Below, piece after piece: positions 37,348-48,656 of a DNA stretch of 64,000 nt (the stretch's first letter is position 1; the number at the start of each line of letters is the position of its first letter). Below the pieces are notes generated by a model. The model was not told the origin of the DNA and searched no databases. It saw only the letters and a list, made by a program, of their open reading frames with translations. The stretch is from positions 16,575,826 to 16,639,825 of the forward strand of contig NC_051140.1 of assembly GCF_014839805.1 (NCBI RefSeq), read 5' to 3'. A program made the position numbers and the translations under genes. The DNA is from Manduca sexta. Lineage: Eukaryota; Arthropoda; Insecta; Lepidoptera; Sphingidae.

Positions 37348-40300
37348 CTGCAAGTTAATCAGTTCTGAAATCTCTCATTCGTGCTCTATGTGCTGCGTGC
37401 CGTAAGGTGTTGGTGTAATAAAAACCAATTTGCTTGTGAATTATTTATTGCGTCCAAGCAATTCTTATTTATAATATTTTGTGCGCTCCTGGAGTTTCAT
37501 GCAAGATTGAGTGTGATCTTGATCGCATATGGCTATATGCTTCTTATTTTCTTTCTAAAGCAAAAGAAGGTAGAAGAAAACGTTAGTTAGCCCAAAACCG
37601 CAGCAAATATTTTTATCACATTTCTTATTTCGATCTACATTCAGAATTTTGTCGATAGACAATCGTATTGTTCTGCACACTTCAGATTAATTTTAAAATT
37701 TATTCCTGTTATTCCTTAAGTTATTAAATTAAGTTATTCCTTACGCTACAAAAACAGAATTGCCAACATTTAAATCAACCACACACACTCTATTACAAAG
37801 ACAAAATTCTGTGCAGACAAATTTATAAATGCATTCATTAACAAGATCACTAACATCAATCATCAATCATCCGTGCTATTCATCACCTGGTCCTTTGGTG
37901 GGCTTGCCTCCGAAACTTGCGTCTTCGTCGACGTAGCCTAGGTCTTCGCCCGGCGGGCTGAAGGGGGGCGGATTGTACGCGGCCTCATTGGCCAGGTTGC
38001 TTACGTCACCAGTTTCAGAGCTCGTGATTGGTCCAGGCGGGGAATCTGGTCTCTCGCTGTCGCTTACTTGGAATGGAGGGGGTTTCACGTGGCCTGATGC
38101 TGCTGTACCTTCAGGTCCTATGGATATGATTTGTTTTTAATAAAGATTTTTGTTTGAAATTGGATTTTCAAATGAGTAGCATTTTAATGTAACAGGCATA
38201 TAATTGTGGACAAAATCTGTTTTCACATTAATTTTGATATCGCCTAAGTTTCAATTAATTTTGCTCGAAGCGATATAACAAATCTATAAAAAATGAGAAT
38301 AAGGAAATTTAATTTATAGAAGTTTATGGTAGAAATAATACTCGCACGAACACGCTGCATGCAGGCTGCTTTTGTCGGGTTTATTTGGAAATCTTTAGGG
38401 AAAACCTACGTTCAGCAGTAGACTTCATGTGACTGATGATGATGGTAGAATTATATAACGATACCTTTAAACACATCATCATTGCTGGTATCCCCTGGCG
38501 CGGGACCAGACGATCCATAAGAGCCAGATGCAGCGTTGGTAAAGGTGGGGTCGTACGCGCTCGGAATGGTGGGGAAGTACGGCGGGATTACATCCTTGTT
38601 GTTCTTTATTATCCGATAACCAATGCCGGGTCCTGCTATGTAGTTCACCGTTCTATGAAAAATAATTAAAAATATAAGTTGTTACATACAAGCTGAGAAA
38701 GGGCCTTGAAATTTGGGACAGTGAAATGAACTGCATAAAAGTGATATGATCTGAAATGATGATAAAATTATGAGTAGAATTCCTTAATCCATGTACCTCT
38801 TACTCTTCAATATCAGAGGAAAAATGAAGAAACAAATAATGTTAAAATATTTAGGGTGTGAGAACCTTTGAACTCCTTTGTCATCTAAAAAGGTGTATGA
38901 TCCTCGAACGTTTCCCTGAGAATCGCTGCTTTCTGTTCGTCTCTGGTCGGGGCCTGCCGATATAAACCTGCAAAACAGAATTTTCGTAAAATATTTGTCT
39001 TCTTTGAAACAACCAGAGAATCCTTTAGACATTTACAAAAAATCGTTAATGCTATAAATACAAAATGAAATCTTTAACATCCAATATCCTACACTCAATT
39101 ATAAACTGTACAAGTAAATAAAGTTTGCACGTAATGTTGAACGAAAACATTGCAGTTTTTACCAATAATTTCTTAGTATAGTTTATTTTCATACAATTTG
39201 TCTTAATATTATTACCTATAAGACCCATCAAGTCCCCGTTGTACAGCAGTGCGACCTCTTGACTTGGTTTCCCCTCGCACTAGGGGTGCCCTGTGGAATG
39301 GAGATCCGATCACACCAGGGTTGTCCGGATGGGCCGATGACACGTGGAAGCCTGTGTCCCTTCCCGCGATGTATGAGACGTCATGACGTTCACCAACGTC
39401 ATCCACAAAGGAGTAGTGACCTGAGGAAAAGTTAGTATAAGCCACAGGATCTGTTTTATATATTTTATATACTAATATTTAAGTAACCATAGAGGTAGAC
39501 ATGTAGCGAATTAAATTATTTTGATATATTGTAGTCAGGTGAAGTATCCGGCATATATGGCAGAAAGGATTATATAATTTTGTGAGTAAAACTGTACTTT
39601 GACAGGATGTCTTAAGACATCGAATTGTGTGAAGTTAATATAATATTTATTCGGTGTTAAAGACCAATTCCTAACCTCAAAAATAATCAAAGTTATCGTA
39701 GGATTTATAGTTGAAATAAAAAAGACACTTTAGCTACAATATTTGATTCAGACCTTTAACATCTCCTCTGCTGTCAGCATTTTCGTTCTTAGAGTACGTC
39801 CTAGTATCGAAATTGAACGCGTAGCTGGGGTCTTCGTTAGGATCCGCGTAAGGGTCGTCCTTAGTGCCGATGGGACCCCGAGGTCGCTGGTCTAAGTCTA
39901 GCTTTCTGTGTATGTTGGGACCTTTCGCTCGGAACCTGCAATAATTCTACTGGTTAATATGCATTTATTGAACACATAATGGTGAATGTATAGGTCGTAT
40001 AGTCAAATAAGAATTTAGAATGGAAACAAAGATAGTGCCATTGTGTTTTGTTTATTATTATTATTTTAGTTTAAAAGAAGGGTAGCAATAACATCAGAAA
40101 TTGTAAATTTTAACAAAATTAAATCAGGTTTACCTATACAATTCAAAACCTCATAATATAAATCAAAGATTAAAGGGCATCAAAGGAAAAAATATAAATT
40201 GACTTAATTAAAGTAGACTCTATAATTATTAGGTTAAACTCTACAATACATTTTCCCGTGCACGCTCCATTTCACAATTAGGTTTTGTATTTACGTCCAT

Positions 40301-41003
40301 ATTTTCTTTTTTTATAAATAGTGTGCGTTAGAATGTCTAGATTACAACAATATCCAAAAATCGCTAAAACCAGGCTTAACCACTGCTTTCTCTTGAAACT
40401 TCTCAATTAACATGAAATAAATATTTTATAAATAAGTTAATACATACCCTCTAGGTCCAGCGGTGTAGATGGTCTCCTTGATGGTATCAGTAGCAGGATC
40501 TGTGCCGCCGAACCGACCGCCAACCACGCCGTTCGCGTTACCGTGTGCTAAGTGATAACTCGAACCTCTGTCCTTATTTGAATACCTAGAGAAAATAAAA
40601 TAAAAATACTTTAAAACATTGGAGTATAATGTTAATGATAATTTAGAAGAAATTTTATACACACAAATTTGTATAATAAACAAAAAAAACGGTGTGATTT
40701 AAATTTTTATTTCAAAATGTTTGACTTAAAAATAACGATATAATATGATTTTTATTGAACTAAAAAAAACTATATAACTAAATTTTTTAGCCTAAAAATT
40801 ATGACTATAATTATTAGTCCGTAGTCACTTTTTCTGTTTATAACAAAAAAATAAAATGTGACCAATTACCCGAAATCAAAAGATCCATCGGTGTTAACCG
40901 TGTTGTAGTCCCCATCGTTAGTCCTGGACTTTCCCGGGATCACCTGAGTCCTTGCCAACGCACAAAAACACACCAAATACACACTTCGATAGGTCCAATA
41001 CAT
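37028..41003 (-). CDS. Secreted cuticular protein with three R&R-like repeats (gene span, complete)
   Basis: Eight GT-AG exons, all phase-matched: 41003-40870, 40585-40448, 39935-39754, 39420-39216, 38967-38866, 38652-38465, 38117-37887, 37347-37028. Together they are 1500 bases, 499 residues plus stop. If exon 7 is read through instead of spliced, the product stops at 37876 with 396 residues. A signal peptide (MYWTYRSVYLVCFCALA) is followed by three degenerate Rebers-Riddiford units. The second is clearest (DSRGDVKGHYSFVDDVGERH, then VSYIAGRDTGFHV) and the third has DSQGNVRGSYTFLDDKGVQR then VNYIAGPGIGYR. A Pro/Gly-rich C-terminal half follows. R&R domains bind chitin in insect cuticle, so the product is inferred to be extracellular matrix. 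Multi-R&R proteins such as Drosophila Cpr73D are the likely relatives, from memory and untested. Intron 6 carries an RTE tail (38354-38446). Confidence 0.93.
37876..38117 (-). CDS. Cuticular protein exon 7: Pro-rich region, with alternative 3' end
   Basis: It encodes a Pro/Ser/Glu-rich stretch (VKPPPFQVSDSERPDSPPGP, then AAYNPPPFSPPGEDLGYVDE) ending GGKPTKGP. Two outcomes are possible. Read-through adds GDE and stops at TAG 37878-37876. Use of the donor CCAG|GTGATG (exon end at 37887) joins in frame to exon 8, giving GGKPTKGPGKPTRPTKPYRP, which continues the KPT pattern without a break. I take the spliced form as the main one, because exon 8 keeps a long open frame and a poly(A) signal. Confidence 0.9.
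38354..38446 (+). mobile_element. Decayed RTE LINE 3' end inside the cuticle gene
   Basis: CTGCATGCAGGCTGC, CTTTAGGGAAAACCTACG and TTCAGCAGTAGACTT with a GATGATGATG tail match the fragment at 60420-60560, now with a stop in place of QQW. It lies in the intron between exons 7 and 6, antisense to the gene. Confidence 0.65.
38465..38652 (-). CDS. Cuticular protein exon 6: end of third R&R unit and Gly/Ser linker
   Basis: It encodes TVNYIAGPGIGYRIIKNNKD, then VIPPYFPTIPSAYDP, then the flexible GSYGSSGPAPGDTSNDDVFK. Acceptor ATTTTTCATAG, donor AAAG|GTATCG. Confidence 0.93.
38866..38967 (-). CDS. Cuticular protein exon 5: third R&R unit, first half
   Basis: A 102-base exon encoding FISAGPDQRRTESSDSQGNV then RGSYTFLDDKGVQ. 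Acceptor TGTTTTGCAG, donor AG|GTTCTC. Read-through into the intron is open for a while, but the spliced join to exon 6 (QR|TVNYIAG) restores the R&R pattern. Confidence 0.92.
39216..39420 (-). CDS. Cuticular protein exon 4: core of second R&R unit
   Basis: It encodes GHYSFVDDVGERHDVSYIAG and RDTGFHVSSAHPDNPG, the best R&R match in the protein. A linker with VRGETKSRGR and the start of the third unit (DGSY) follow. Acceptor TTTTCCTCAG, donor AG|GTAATA. Confidence 0.93.
39754..39935 (-). CDS. Cuticular protein exon 3: linker and start of second R&R unit
   Basis: It starts FRAKGPNIHRKLDLDQRPRG, then a Asp/Pro-rich linker (DDPYADPNEDPS), then YAFNFDTRTYSKNENADSRG, the start of the second R&R repeat. 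Acceptor TTATTGCAG, donor AAAG|GTCTGA. Confidence 0.92.
40448..40585 (-). CDS. Cuticular protein exon 2: first R&R-like unit
   Basis: It encodes YSNKDRGSSYHLAHGNANGV and later TIKETIYTAGPRG. This follows the R&R layout of an aromatic start, a charged Gly-containing middle and a Y-x-AG turn. Acceptor TTTTCTCTAG, donor GG|GTATGT. It joins exons 1 and 3 in frame. Confidence 0.92.
40870..41003 (-). CDS. Cuticular protein exon 1: start and signal peptide
   Basis: ATG at 41003-41001 follows a short leader about 95 bases from the TATA box. The first 17 residues (MYWTYRSVYLVCFCALA) form a signal peptide with a likely cut after ALA. The mature start RTQVIPGKSRTNDGDYNTVN leads into DGSFDFG, the beginning of the first R&R-like unit. 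The donor is GG|GTAATT. Confidence 0.93.
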
Positions 41004-41096
41004 TTTTACACACTTTTTGTACGAACTAATTTTGCATTGCACACTTGGAGGCTTCGTGTTTGGGATATAACTATGGCGGTAAAAAACAAAGGCCCT

Positions 41097-41104
41097 CTTA
41101 TATA
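41097..41104 (-). promoter_or_regulatory. TATA box of the cuticular protein gene
   Basis: TATATAAG on the - strand lies 94 bases before the start codon. This predicts transcription starting near 41070 and a leader of about 65-70 bases. Strong TATA boxes are common in cuticle genes. Confidence 0.7.
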
Positions 41105-41242
41105 TGGAGGTAAAAATGAGCGTCCAGCGGAGTCATACTGCGTGAAAACGGCCGGACGTCATTGTTATTAATATAAGGCATGTTATCCACTCACAGCGAT
41201 GTATTTTATGTACGAAGTTTTACGACAGCGCGTAATAATACT

Positions 41243-41421
41243 GGGGCCTTATTCTCTATCCCGCACGTTATTTTGACAGTGCGTAACAAGCACTTAACAC
41301 AACGCATGATGTTTAGGACTATAGAAATTTGGCTTACAGAATACCATTCCACGCACATTTCTCGAAGATAACATGACACGGCCGCGTTACACGTTTACAC
41401 TATCATACAGAATAAGGGCCC
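41243..41421 (-). mobile_element. 179-bp MITE, copy 2 (just upstream of the cuticle promoter)
   Basis: Reverse-complement copy of the element at 1331-1509, same length, about 97% identical. Its near end lies about 140 bases from the TATA box of the cuticular gene, so it is part of the immediate upstream region. A decayed piece of the same family lies at 18118-18175. Confidence 0.8.
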
Positions 41422-41780
41422 TGTGTACGAAAGTTTAATTTAATAAAGGTGGAAATGTCATGATATTAAAATAATCTGATGAAGTTATTCGAATGTCATA
41501 TTAACTGAATGTTTTGCATTTTTATGCTATGTTTTATAGGATGTGTTTATTATTAGTATCTTAGCCTCAGTTGGGTGTTATGTTCTTTTTGTAGTTGCAT
41601 GACATATCATACAACACGTAACACTATAAATCTGCAGAATTTTTAAGTACTATATCAAAACTCAAGTTAAACTTCAAAGAATGATCTAAATTTATCACTC
41701 CGAACCTTACATTTTTTTATACAACCTCCTTTTCTTTCACTTTATTAAAAGTACCATGAGCACCAATGATCAGTTTAAAT

Positions 41781-42020
41781 CACGTGGGCCATGGACGTAC
41801 GAAATCGCCACCTTCTACGACAGAATGTATTAATTTATAATAGACCGGGTGAATCTTATTTATGTCTTAGCCAGATAGTGATTATTTCACGTGGGCTATG
41901 GAACTAAGAAGTTCCGACCTTCTACGATAAAAATAGAGAAACGCCATCAAAGTAAAAATGTACTCGTGAAATAAATAATACAGTAGAGTTTCTTTAGCAC
42001 GTGGCTATGAGTGAGCACAA
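41781..42020. repeat. Two (perhaps three) diverged ~108-bp units with CACGTG-type cores upstream of the cuticle gene
   Basis: CACGTGGGCCATGGA at 41781 and CACGTGGGCTATGGA at 41888 are each followed after about 20 bases by ACCTTCTACGA. A weaker third GCACGTGGCTATGA begins at 41997. Spacings are 107 and 110 bases. They lie 0.7-0.9 kb upstream of the TATA box. They could be enhancer repeats or a decayed mobile element, and the sequence does not decide. Confidence 0.4.
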
Positions 42021-45000
42021 GCCCAACAGCACGGAGATGCAGTTGCTTGAGATACGGGGGCCGGTACAAGCTACATTCCGACTTCGCAGGAACAAATCAA
42101 TTACTCCTTATCTTAACCAGCTAACTAGGGAATACCGTCCTATTATGAATATGCAAAGTTAACAAATTATAGTAAATGCGTACCATTAAAAAAGTCTCCC
42201 AAACTGTTAGTAACATTTTTAAATGGTTGATAAATACTGCAAGCTAATTTTGTATATTATTATTAAATAGGTTAGCTTGACTGTCTGACACAAAATGGGT
42301 ATAGATAAATATTGTCGTTCTTAATGCTTTCACAAGGGTAGCGTGAAATCCATACAAATTATAATCCTTACATTCTTCGTATTTTATTCCTCGTTAATCG
42401 ACAATTCAGTAGTACTTAACAATGGTGATAATTCATTAATTTTAAAAACTGGCTTGTCTATAAATGTTAATGATGATTGGTCACCAAAATCACGTAAAAA
42501 TTGTTAATAATATTTTTTTAAATGGTCGTAGTATTTCTTGAACTTACGAACTTTATAAAGATATGGGACTTTGTGGCTATAATATACGGAAATTATTTTT
42601 GAAGATAAAAAAAATTAAGTTATCTGGAGAGAAATAAATTAATTTATAATTATTTTAAGTGTTTGAACATCAAAAAAATTGTATTACGCATCATAAATAA
42701 CAACTAGACATATTGACCACTTAAATAAAGGCCCAGAATGTGAATCGCAAACTCAACCACTCATCAATTTATAACCGATGGTACTCTACGCCTAAATAAA
42801 TATAAATTAGAGGATGTTTTTTTAAGTTGCTGAGTATAAAACTCGAATCACAATTGCACATAATTAAGTTGCAAGCTCACACTATCTGCGCATCTTTATT
42901 GCATCTTGCATTAAATAAAATAACATCGTGTAAAAACAAAAGCCAATTAGCAAAACTTGAAAAAACCTTGTAAACTCCTCTCAGTGTTCATTTTAAAATA
43001 GAAAATTACTTCATATAAATAGTTTCTCTTTGTCTGAACCGAACCCTGGACCGGTAGGATGGAAATACTTCTATAGCGATGCCCTGATGCGACGACGCTT
43101 GGGTAAAAATATTACTTGTAACTTATATTATACTAATTAATTATTATCAAAAAAAAGTTTTTTTTTTTCAGAAGATTTTTGGTGTCTGGGATTATTTAGT
43201 TAATCAATGAAGAAACTAAAACAAATTATTGAAAGTTATAACTTCAGCAGTGTATCGCTAAAACATATTTGTATTGAGTATGTCAAAAGTATAGAAATAT
43301 TTATTTTATTATATTTAATACCTTCTATATTATCTGTCTTTCTTACATGGCGTTTTATAAACCGCTAATTTAGCCAAATGTAGACGTGGGTTATTAATTT
43401 CATACCTTTTTCTTGGAAATACTTATTTAGTTTAATAATGGTTTAAAGTAAAATACTTCCTATTGTTGCGGCCTCTTTGAACATTGACGTTATCTTTTAA
43501 TATTAAGAATATATAGTACACCATTTTCAAAACAATATTTTATAATCTAATTAATTATTCAATGCTGACCTTAATTAAGTTTTATTTGCTCTGGCAAAGA
43601 CCCTTCATGATATCGTAGGCTTGGATTCTACTACGCTTGAATGCGAGAATAACTGAGAAATTCCTCTTAGACTCCAAGAGATATTATTTAGAGCTTTAGA
43701 ACTGGTTCAAGAAAATGGTAACATCATTACCGGGCCTGTCATAATCGTATTTAGCGATAGAGCGCGAAAATAATGCCCCCTTCTTAGAAAAACATATTAT
43801 GCTCTTACAACGGGTAAGTTCTTACATTAAACACAATAAATGTTCTTACAATGGAAAAAAAATATAAGTGCTCCTTCTTTTGACGACCTATTTCTTTTGT
43901 GTGTGATGGGCTACGGTCCCGTGGTCCCTGCGCCTGGTTGTCACGCAACCTTGCACCCCCGGGTAAAGACAACCCTGACCACTATTTATGAATTTCAAAA
44001 GGATAGTTAAGATCCATCAATCATAATAATATTATGTTTAGAAAATACTTTGTCATACGAATTATAGTCAAGGAATAAGATGTTATTTTGTAGTAGTTTT
44101 TTCAAAGACAAAGCCTATCGTCAATAATGAATTCAATTAATATCATTATCCGGCGTTTGTTTCGCTTCCTGGTGCGTCAAGCCTTGGGGATGCAGCACAA
44201 TACAGTAATAAACGTCTAATTCTGACGAGAGACCTTTGGTACACACGTTTCCAATGATTCACGATATTCCGTAATTTAAATTATTTATTAATGAACCCAA
44301 TTTTTTTAATTTATTTCTTATACAATCTCCAGGAGTTCATAAAAATATTAATTTATTTTTCTGATATGGTATAGTGTTCCGATTATATATCAGTCATCTC
44401 CCAGTGCGCAATATACTTCAGGTATTATGTTTTTTTTTTATTTTCCCTATCTGCTAGCCCAAGCTGGTTTCTTTGGTTTATATTTTCCTTTTTTTTTAAT
44501 TAAATTTATCCCTTACTTTAACTGTCCGTAGTTGTATAATTGATCTAAATGTAATTTAGTCATTAACAAATTCTTATAACTTGTTTTGACGTATCAGAAG
44601 TGAAACTTTGTTCGCTTACGTGATAAAGTATTTTATTTTTATTATGAACGTTCCAGAAAGTATTTGGCGTAGATCTGACAGGCCGTCTGCGACCTACCTG
44701 CCTATAATTAATAATATTAATCAATATTTTACTGTAACTAAAATTAATCGCTTTATTGAAAGTACACCAGTTACTTCCGGAACGAGGATGCATATTTGTG
44801 TCAGTACAATATTTTAACATGTTTTTAGAACTAATCTAGATAAGTTACAGTTATAGGCCTAAGGTGAGAGTTCTTAGCCTGTCTTGCTTTATGAAAGTGG
44901 GGTAATGTTTTTTTACCGTAAATGTTTTTTTCCTTAAGTTTTTGAATGGCAATAATGACACTTATCTTGCTTGATGGCACCGGATATATTTTATACTAGG

Positions 45001-48000
45001 CTGGGGAACAACCATTGTGGAGGGAAAACCCACATTATACTCATACCGATAAGGCGCATTTCGGGATCAGCCATTGCAGTCGAGTAAGAAATGTAGTAAA
45101 TAAAAATATAGGAACTTATAGTTTGATGCCTTGATTAGTGATTTTTCGATCGACTACATTATGTTTGGACTTTATTGTTTAAGCATCAATTATAGTAGAG
45201 TTATTGTTGTTGGAAAAATATTGCGGAAATTTAATTAAAAGAACAATGGACACAGTTCCGATGTTCGTTCCGGTGCGGTCATCTCGGATTACGCTGTCGA
45301 ATTGTACTAACTGACTTGTGAAGATAATTTTTAATTTGAGCTCCTCTGTTAACAAGCTTTTGTATATTGTGTAGGTCGAGTTACGCTGGTCCATGGTTCC
45401 ATTTGCATATGTCCTTCCATCGAACCATTGTCTTCTTGTTCTATATAAATTTGGTTTTGCCGGGAGAATTATATTAAAGGAAGCTCGTTTATTTAGTAAA
45501 ACAATTCTGTTCTTCAAGTGTCTGATAATGGTGGACGTTGCAAGATTTATAATTTCTTTACTGTGAAGCATTACTTTGTTTTAAACTCTCAAATTAACAA
45601 ACGCTACACAACCACGTGCCTATATTCCCGAAAGGGGTAAACAGAGTTGTACCTAGTACTACCTACGATTTGTTGAGTTTATTATTTCATAACAGGCGAG
45701 AACTTTGATATAACAACACTCGATTTTATAAGAAAGAAAAATAAGATCTCTGTTTCTAATTCTATTTACATTGACTGGTGTTGCATCTCATTTTAATTCG
45801 TTCCACCGCCCTCTAGAATAGAAGTCAGCGTAATTCAATTATTGCAGTTTCAAACGCGGAATTTAAATGCTATTTCTCGGAGTTAAAATTCCTTTGATAT
45901 CTTCGCAGCATATCGCATATTTTGTTTTAAAATTAAATATCGTGAGAAAATATGTAATAATGCATAGTTTGTGACAAAAAGTGGGCAAATCCTATGCTGT
46001 TGAGGAATCGTCTTGAATGTCACCTTTAAATAATCTTAAATTCATTACGTTTCTTTTTCTTATGAAAGATTCTTTTTAGTTCATTATATACGGACTCGAT
46101 AAGCTAAGGAAAAGAGTGGTGCTTTGTAAATTTTTTATTTGCATCAGAAATGCTAATCCAGTTGGGATCATTGCGTCATACAATTGACAGGTCGTATCAT
46201 AAAGCCTATAAAGGCTCATGTTGACGTCGCACCAAAATACTCGTATCATGAATGTTTCGGTTAGCGTTAATCATTAACCATCATGCGAGCTGCATGTCCG
46301 TTTAACGTCCTCTCCCATGATTGTCTTTGCAATGCGTGTGATAATCGCCTATGGAGTCATTTATCTCATTCTTGGTTACATTATATTAGCACGAATGCTA
46401 TGTGTAATTAACTGGGATACCACAAAGTATAGATATAAATATATTAAAATATACACTGTTGCTTGTTCGGAAGGCTGAACACTGAGCACGTGTCATTTTA
46501 TGACACGTATATATTAGTTAATTTTATGTGATTAAAAGGAAACCATACAACGCGTAGCTACCAATGCCGAAGGGTGATATATTGCGGAAGGGTATCCGAA
46601 TACAACATATAGGTACTGTTAATATGCATAAACGCGGTCTGTAAATCATTCCAATGATAATTAGATTTTACATAAGGTACGAAAGGGAAGCCGGCAGGAA
46701 TAGAATTGTATAAACCCTTCGCCACTCGTAAATACAATCGATTTCCATAAATATAAATCTATATTATAACCCGTTATAAAATAAGATTATTTAAATTGTA
46801 TAGTTATGTTACTAAAGAATTTAATATTGAAGTATTCATTCTTTGCTTAATTAGGCAAAACAGTAACCGCTTCACACATGTTCAAGCAAATCAATTCAAA
46901 TGTCTAGTTACTCACTACACTAGCGAGCCGACACAATGGTTATCTGAGCACAATGAGAGGCCATTTATCAAAGTAGCATCGCCTCTCATATTCCTCGATG
47001 AAGCAACTTCCTTCAGCTGCGGCAGAACCCTCTATTGAATGTTAAAATGTTTGCCGCTCCGGTGCTCAGAGTATAACTTCATCCTCCGTGAGTTAGCATG
47101 CCCTTGAGTGCCCTTAGTGTTTGGGAAAATAAAGGCAAGAAACTCTACGATAGAAGATTAATTATGGAATTTAAAGCCCCAGAACTAATATACGAACTAA
47201 AATACGATAAGCATCATGTCAAATATTATTTTGGAATTGTAAATATCAGACTGATCTTAAATTTTGTGTGAAAGGACACTGGTGAAAATAAAAAAAAAAT
47301 ACTTCAAATAGTTCATATAGACAAAGGATAAGAAAAATGAGCAATCCTGCTCTTCGCATCATTTTCCTGCACAATATTTTGTGTAAACTGAAATTATGTT
47401 GAAGAACCTAGAGTACCAAAGCTACCTTCGAGTCACAAATAGACCTTCGAGACGCCAACTTCCATTTAAAAATCAGTTTGCAATTTTGTGTGTAATAAAG
47501 CTATGTGGAGGACGGAGGTCGGAGGGCTTGTGCGTACAATGGAGCCGATCCGAAGGGCATCTCGATCGTCACGGTGCGTGCGCCTATAACCACGCAGTGT
47601 GGCCGTTACTTCATCCCTGCTGCCTGCCAGCTCCTTTACTAACCACTTACTGATATTAGAATAGTTGTGTTAGTTTTATATCCTGTTATTGTCTGTTCCA
47701 TCAATAAAAACCTTCTTTCTTTCTTTCTTTTACAAGTATATAACAAGGCTTACATAATGAGTCTTAACATCTCATGTCTCAGGATGGCGAATACAGTGGA
47801 ATACCAAACAATATTTTGTAATTCAAAGTGTTGGGTGGCGTTTCTACTGTTTATTGGTAGTCGCATGGCTTACTATCAGGCGAACGGCAAGCTCGTCTCG
47901 TCATTCAAAACAATAAGAGAAAAGTTTTAATTAAACAATGCAGTTTGATATTGTTTCTATATTACATTTTCAAAGTAGGTCGTCGGTGTGCTAACTGGTA

Positions 48001-48506
48001 CTAATAAATTCGTTCCTTCTCTAACTCACCTACAACATTGAACGTGCTAATTGAAATAAAATCTTAAACATAATCATATACTCTTAACACAATAAAGATT
48101 ATACATCAATTCCAAACATTAACGACACTCCTAATCACAATCAAATTAATCCAAACCAGTTTACTACGATGTGAACTGAGGAACCTTGTTATACGTTCCG
48201 TCGATCCCGGATCTTAATAATAATTAATGACTTAAGGTGAAACTTATCTTCAACAATTGAATTTAGCAGTTACAGGGAGGTCGTGGGACAGCCATACAAA
48301 TGATTGTGATCATCAATTTTGTTCGCGCTTTGTATTCTCTGTTTATAAGTAGGAAGCTGTGTAGCTTATGAATAACTGAGTCGAGGTCTGCGCTATTGTT
48401 TTGTGATATTAGGTAAATAATATCGTTAGTTTGTCGAATTGTTAGTATTGGTTTAACCGCATAGTTTGATTTTTCTCCATATTTTATTATTATATTTTGC
48501 TATTGG
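42021..48506. other. Upstream intergenic DNA between the cuticle and OBP genes
   Basis: Holds the repeat at 47757-47930 and a SINE relic near 45626. The longest open frame of the region (45179-45571, - strand, 130 codons) has no recognised family, signal peptide or splice context. A GC-rich patch at 43905-43985 is unexplained. Confidence 0.4.
47757..47930 (+). mobile_element. Interspersed repeat (LINE/SINE 3' unit), copy 1
   Basis: TTAACATCTCATGTCTCAGG, then GGAATACCAAACAATATTTTG and AGGCGAACGGCAAGCTCGTC occur in the same order as in the - strand copy at 54770-54945. A CTTT-repeat and AATAAA lie just upstream (about 47703-47730), apparently the tail of another insertion. Confidence 0.65.
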
Positions 48507-48519
48507 TATGTCTTTGTAG

Positions 48520-48656
48520 AATTTTTAGGGTATGTGAAGTTTGCCAATCCGCACTAGGCCGGCGTGGTGGACTAAGGCCTTACGACTCTTTATAACGGAG
48601 GAGGCCTGTGCCTACCATGGGACAGTATATAATACAGAACTGTTATTATTATTATT
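48520..48656 (+). mobile_element. SINE family B, 5'-truncated, with 13-bp target duplication
   Basis: It begins within the body (AATTTTTAGGGTATGTGAAG) and ends with the (ATT)n tail. TATGTCTTTGTAG is duplicated perfectly at 48507-48519 and 48657-48669. That shows a real 5'-truncated insertion by target-primed reverse transcription. Confidence 0.85.

Noticed and set aside
37100..37405. 101-codon frame on +
   Set aside because: Antisense shadow of the last cuticle-gene exon, which has the splice acceptor, phase and poly(A) signal on the - strand.
45179..45571. 130-codon open frame on -, the longest in the window
   Set aside because: No signal peptide, domain or neighbouring exon recognised. 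I could not tell it from chance in 6 kb of non-coding DNA, though a protein search would be worthwhile.
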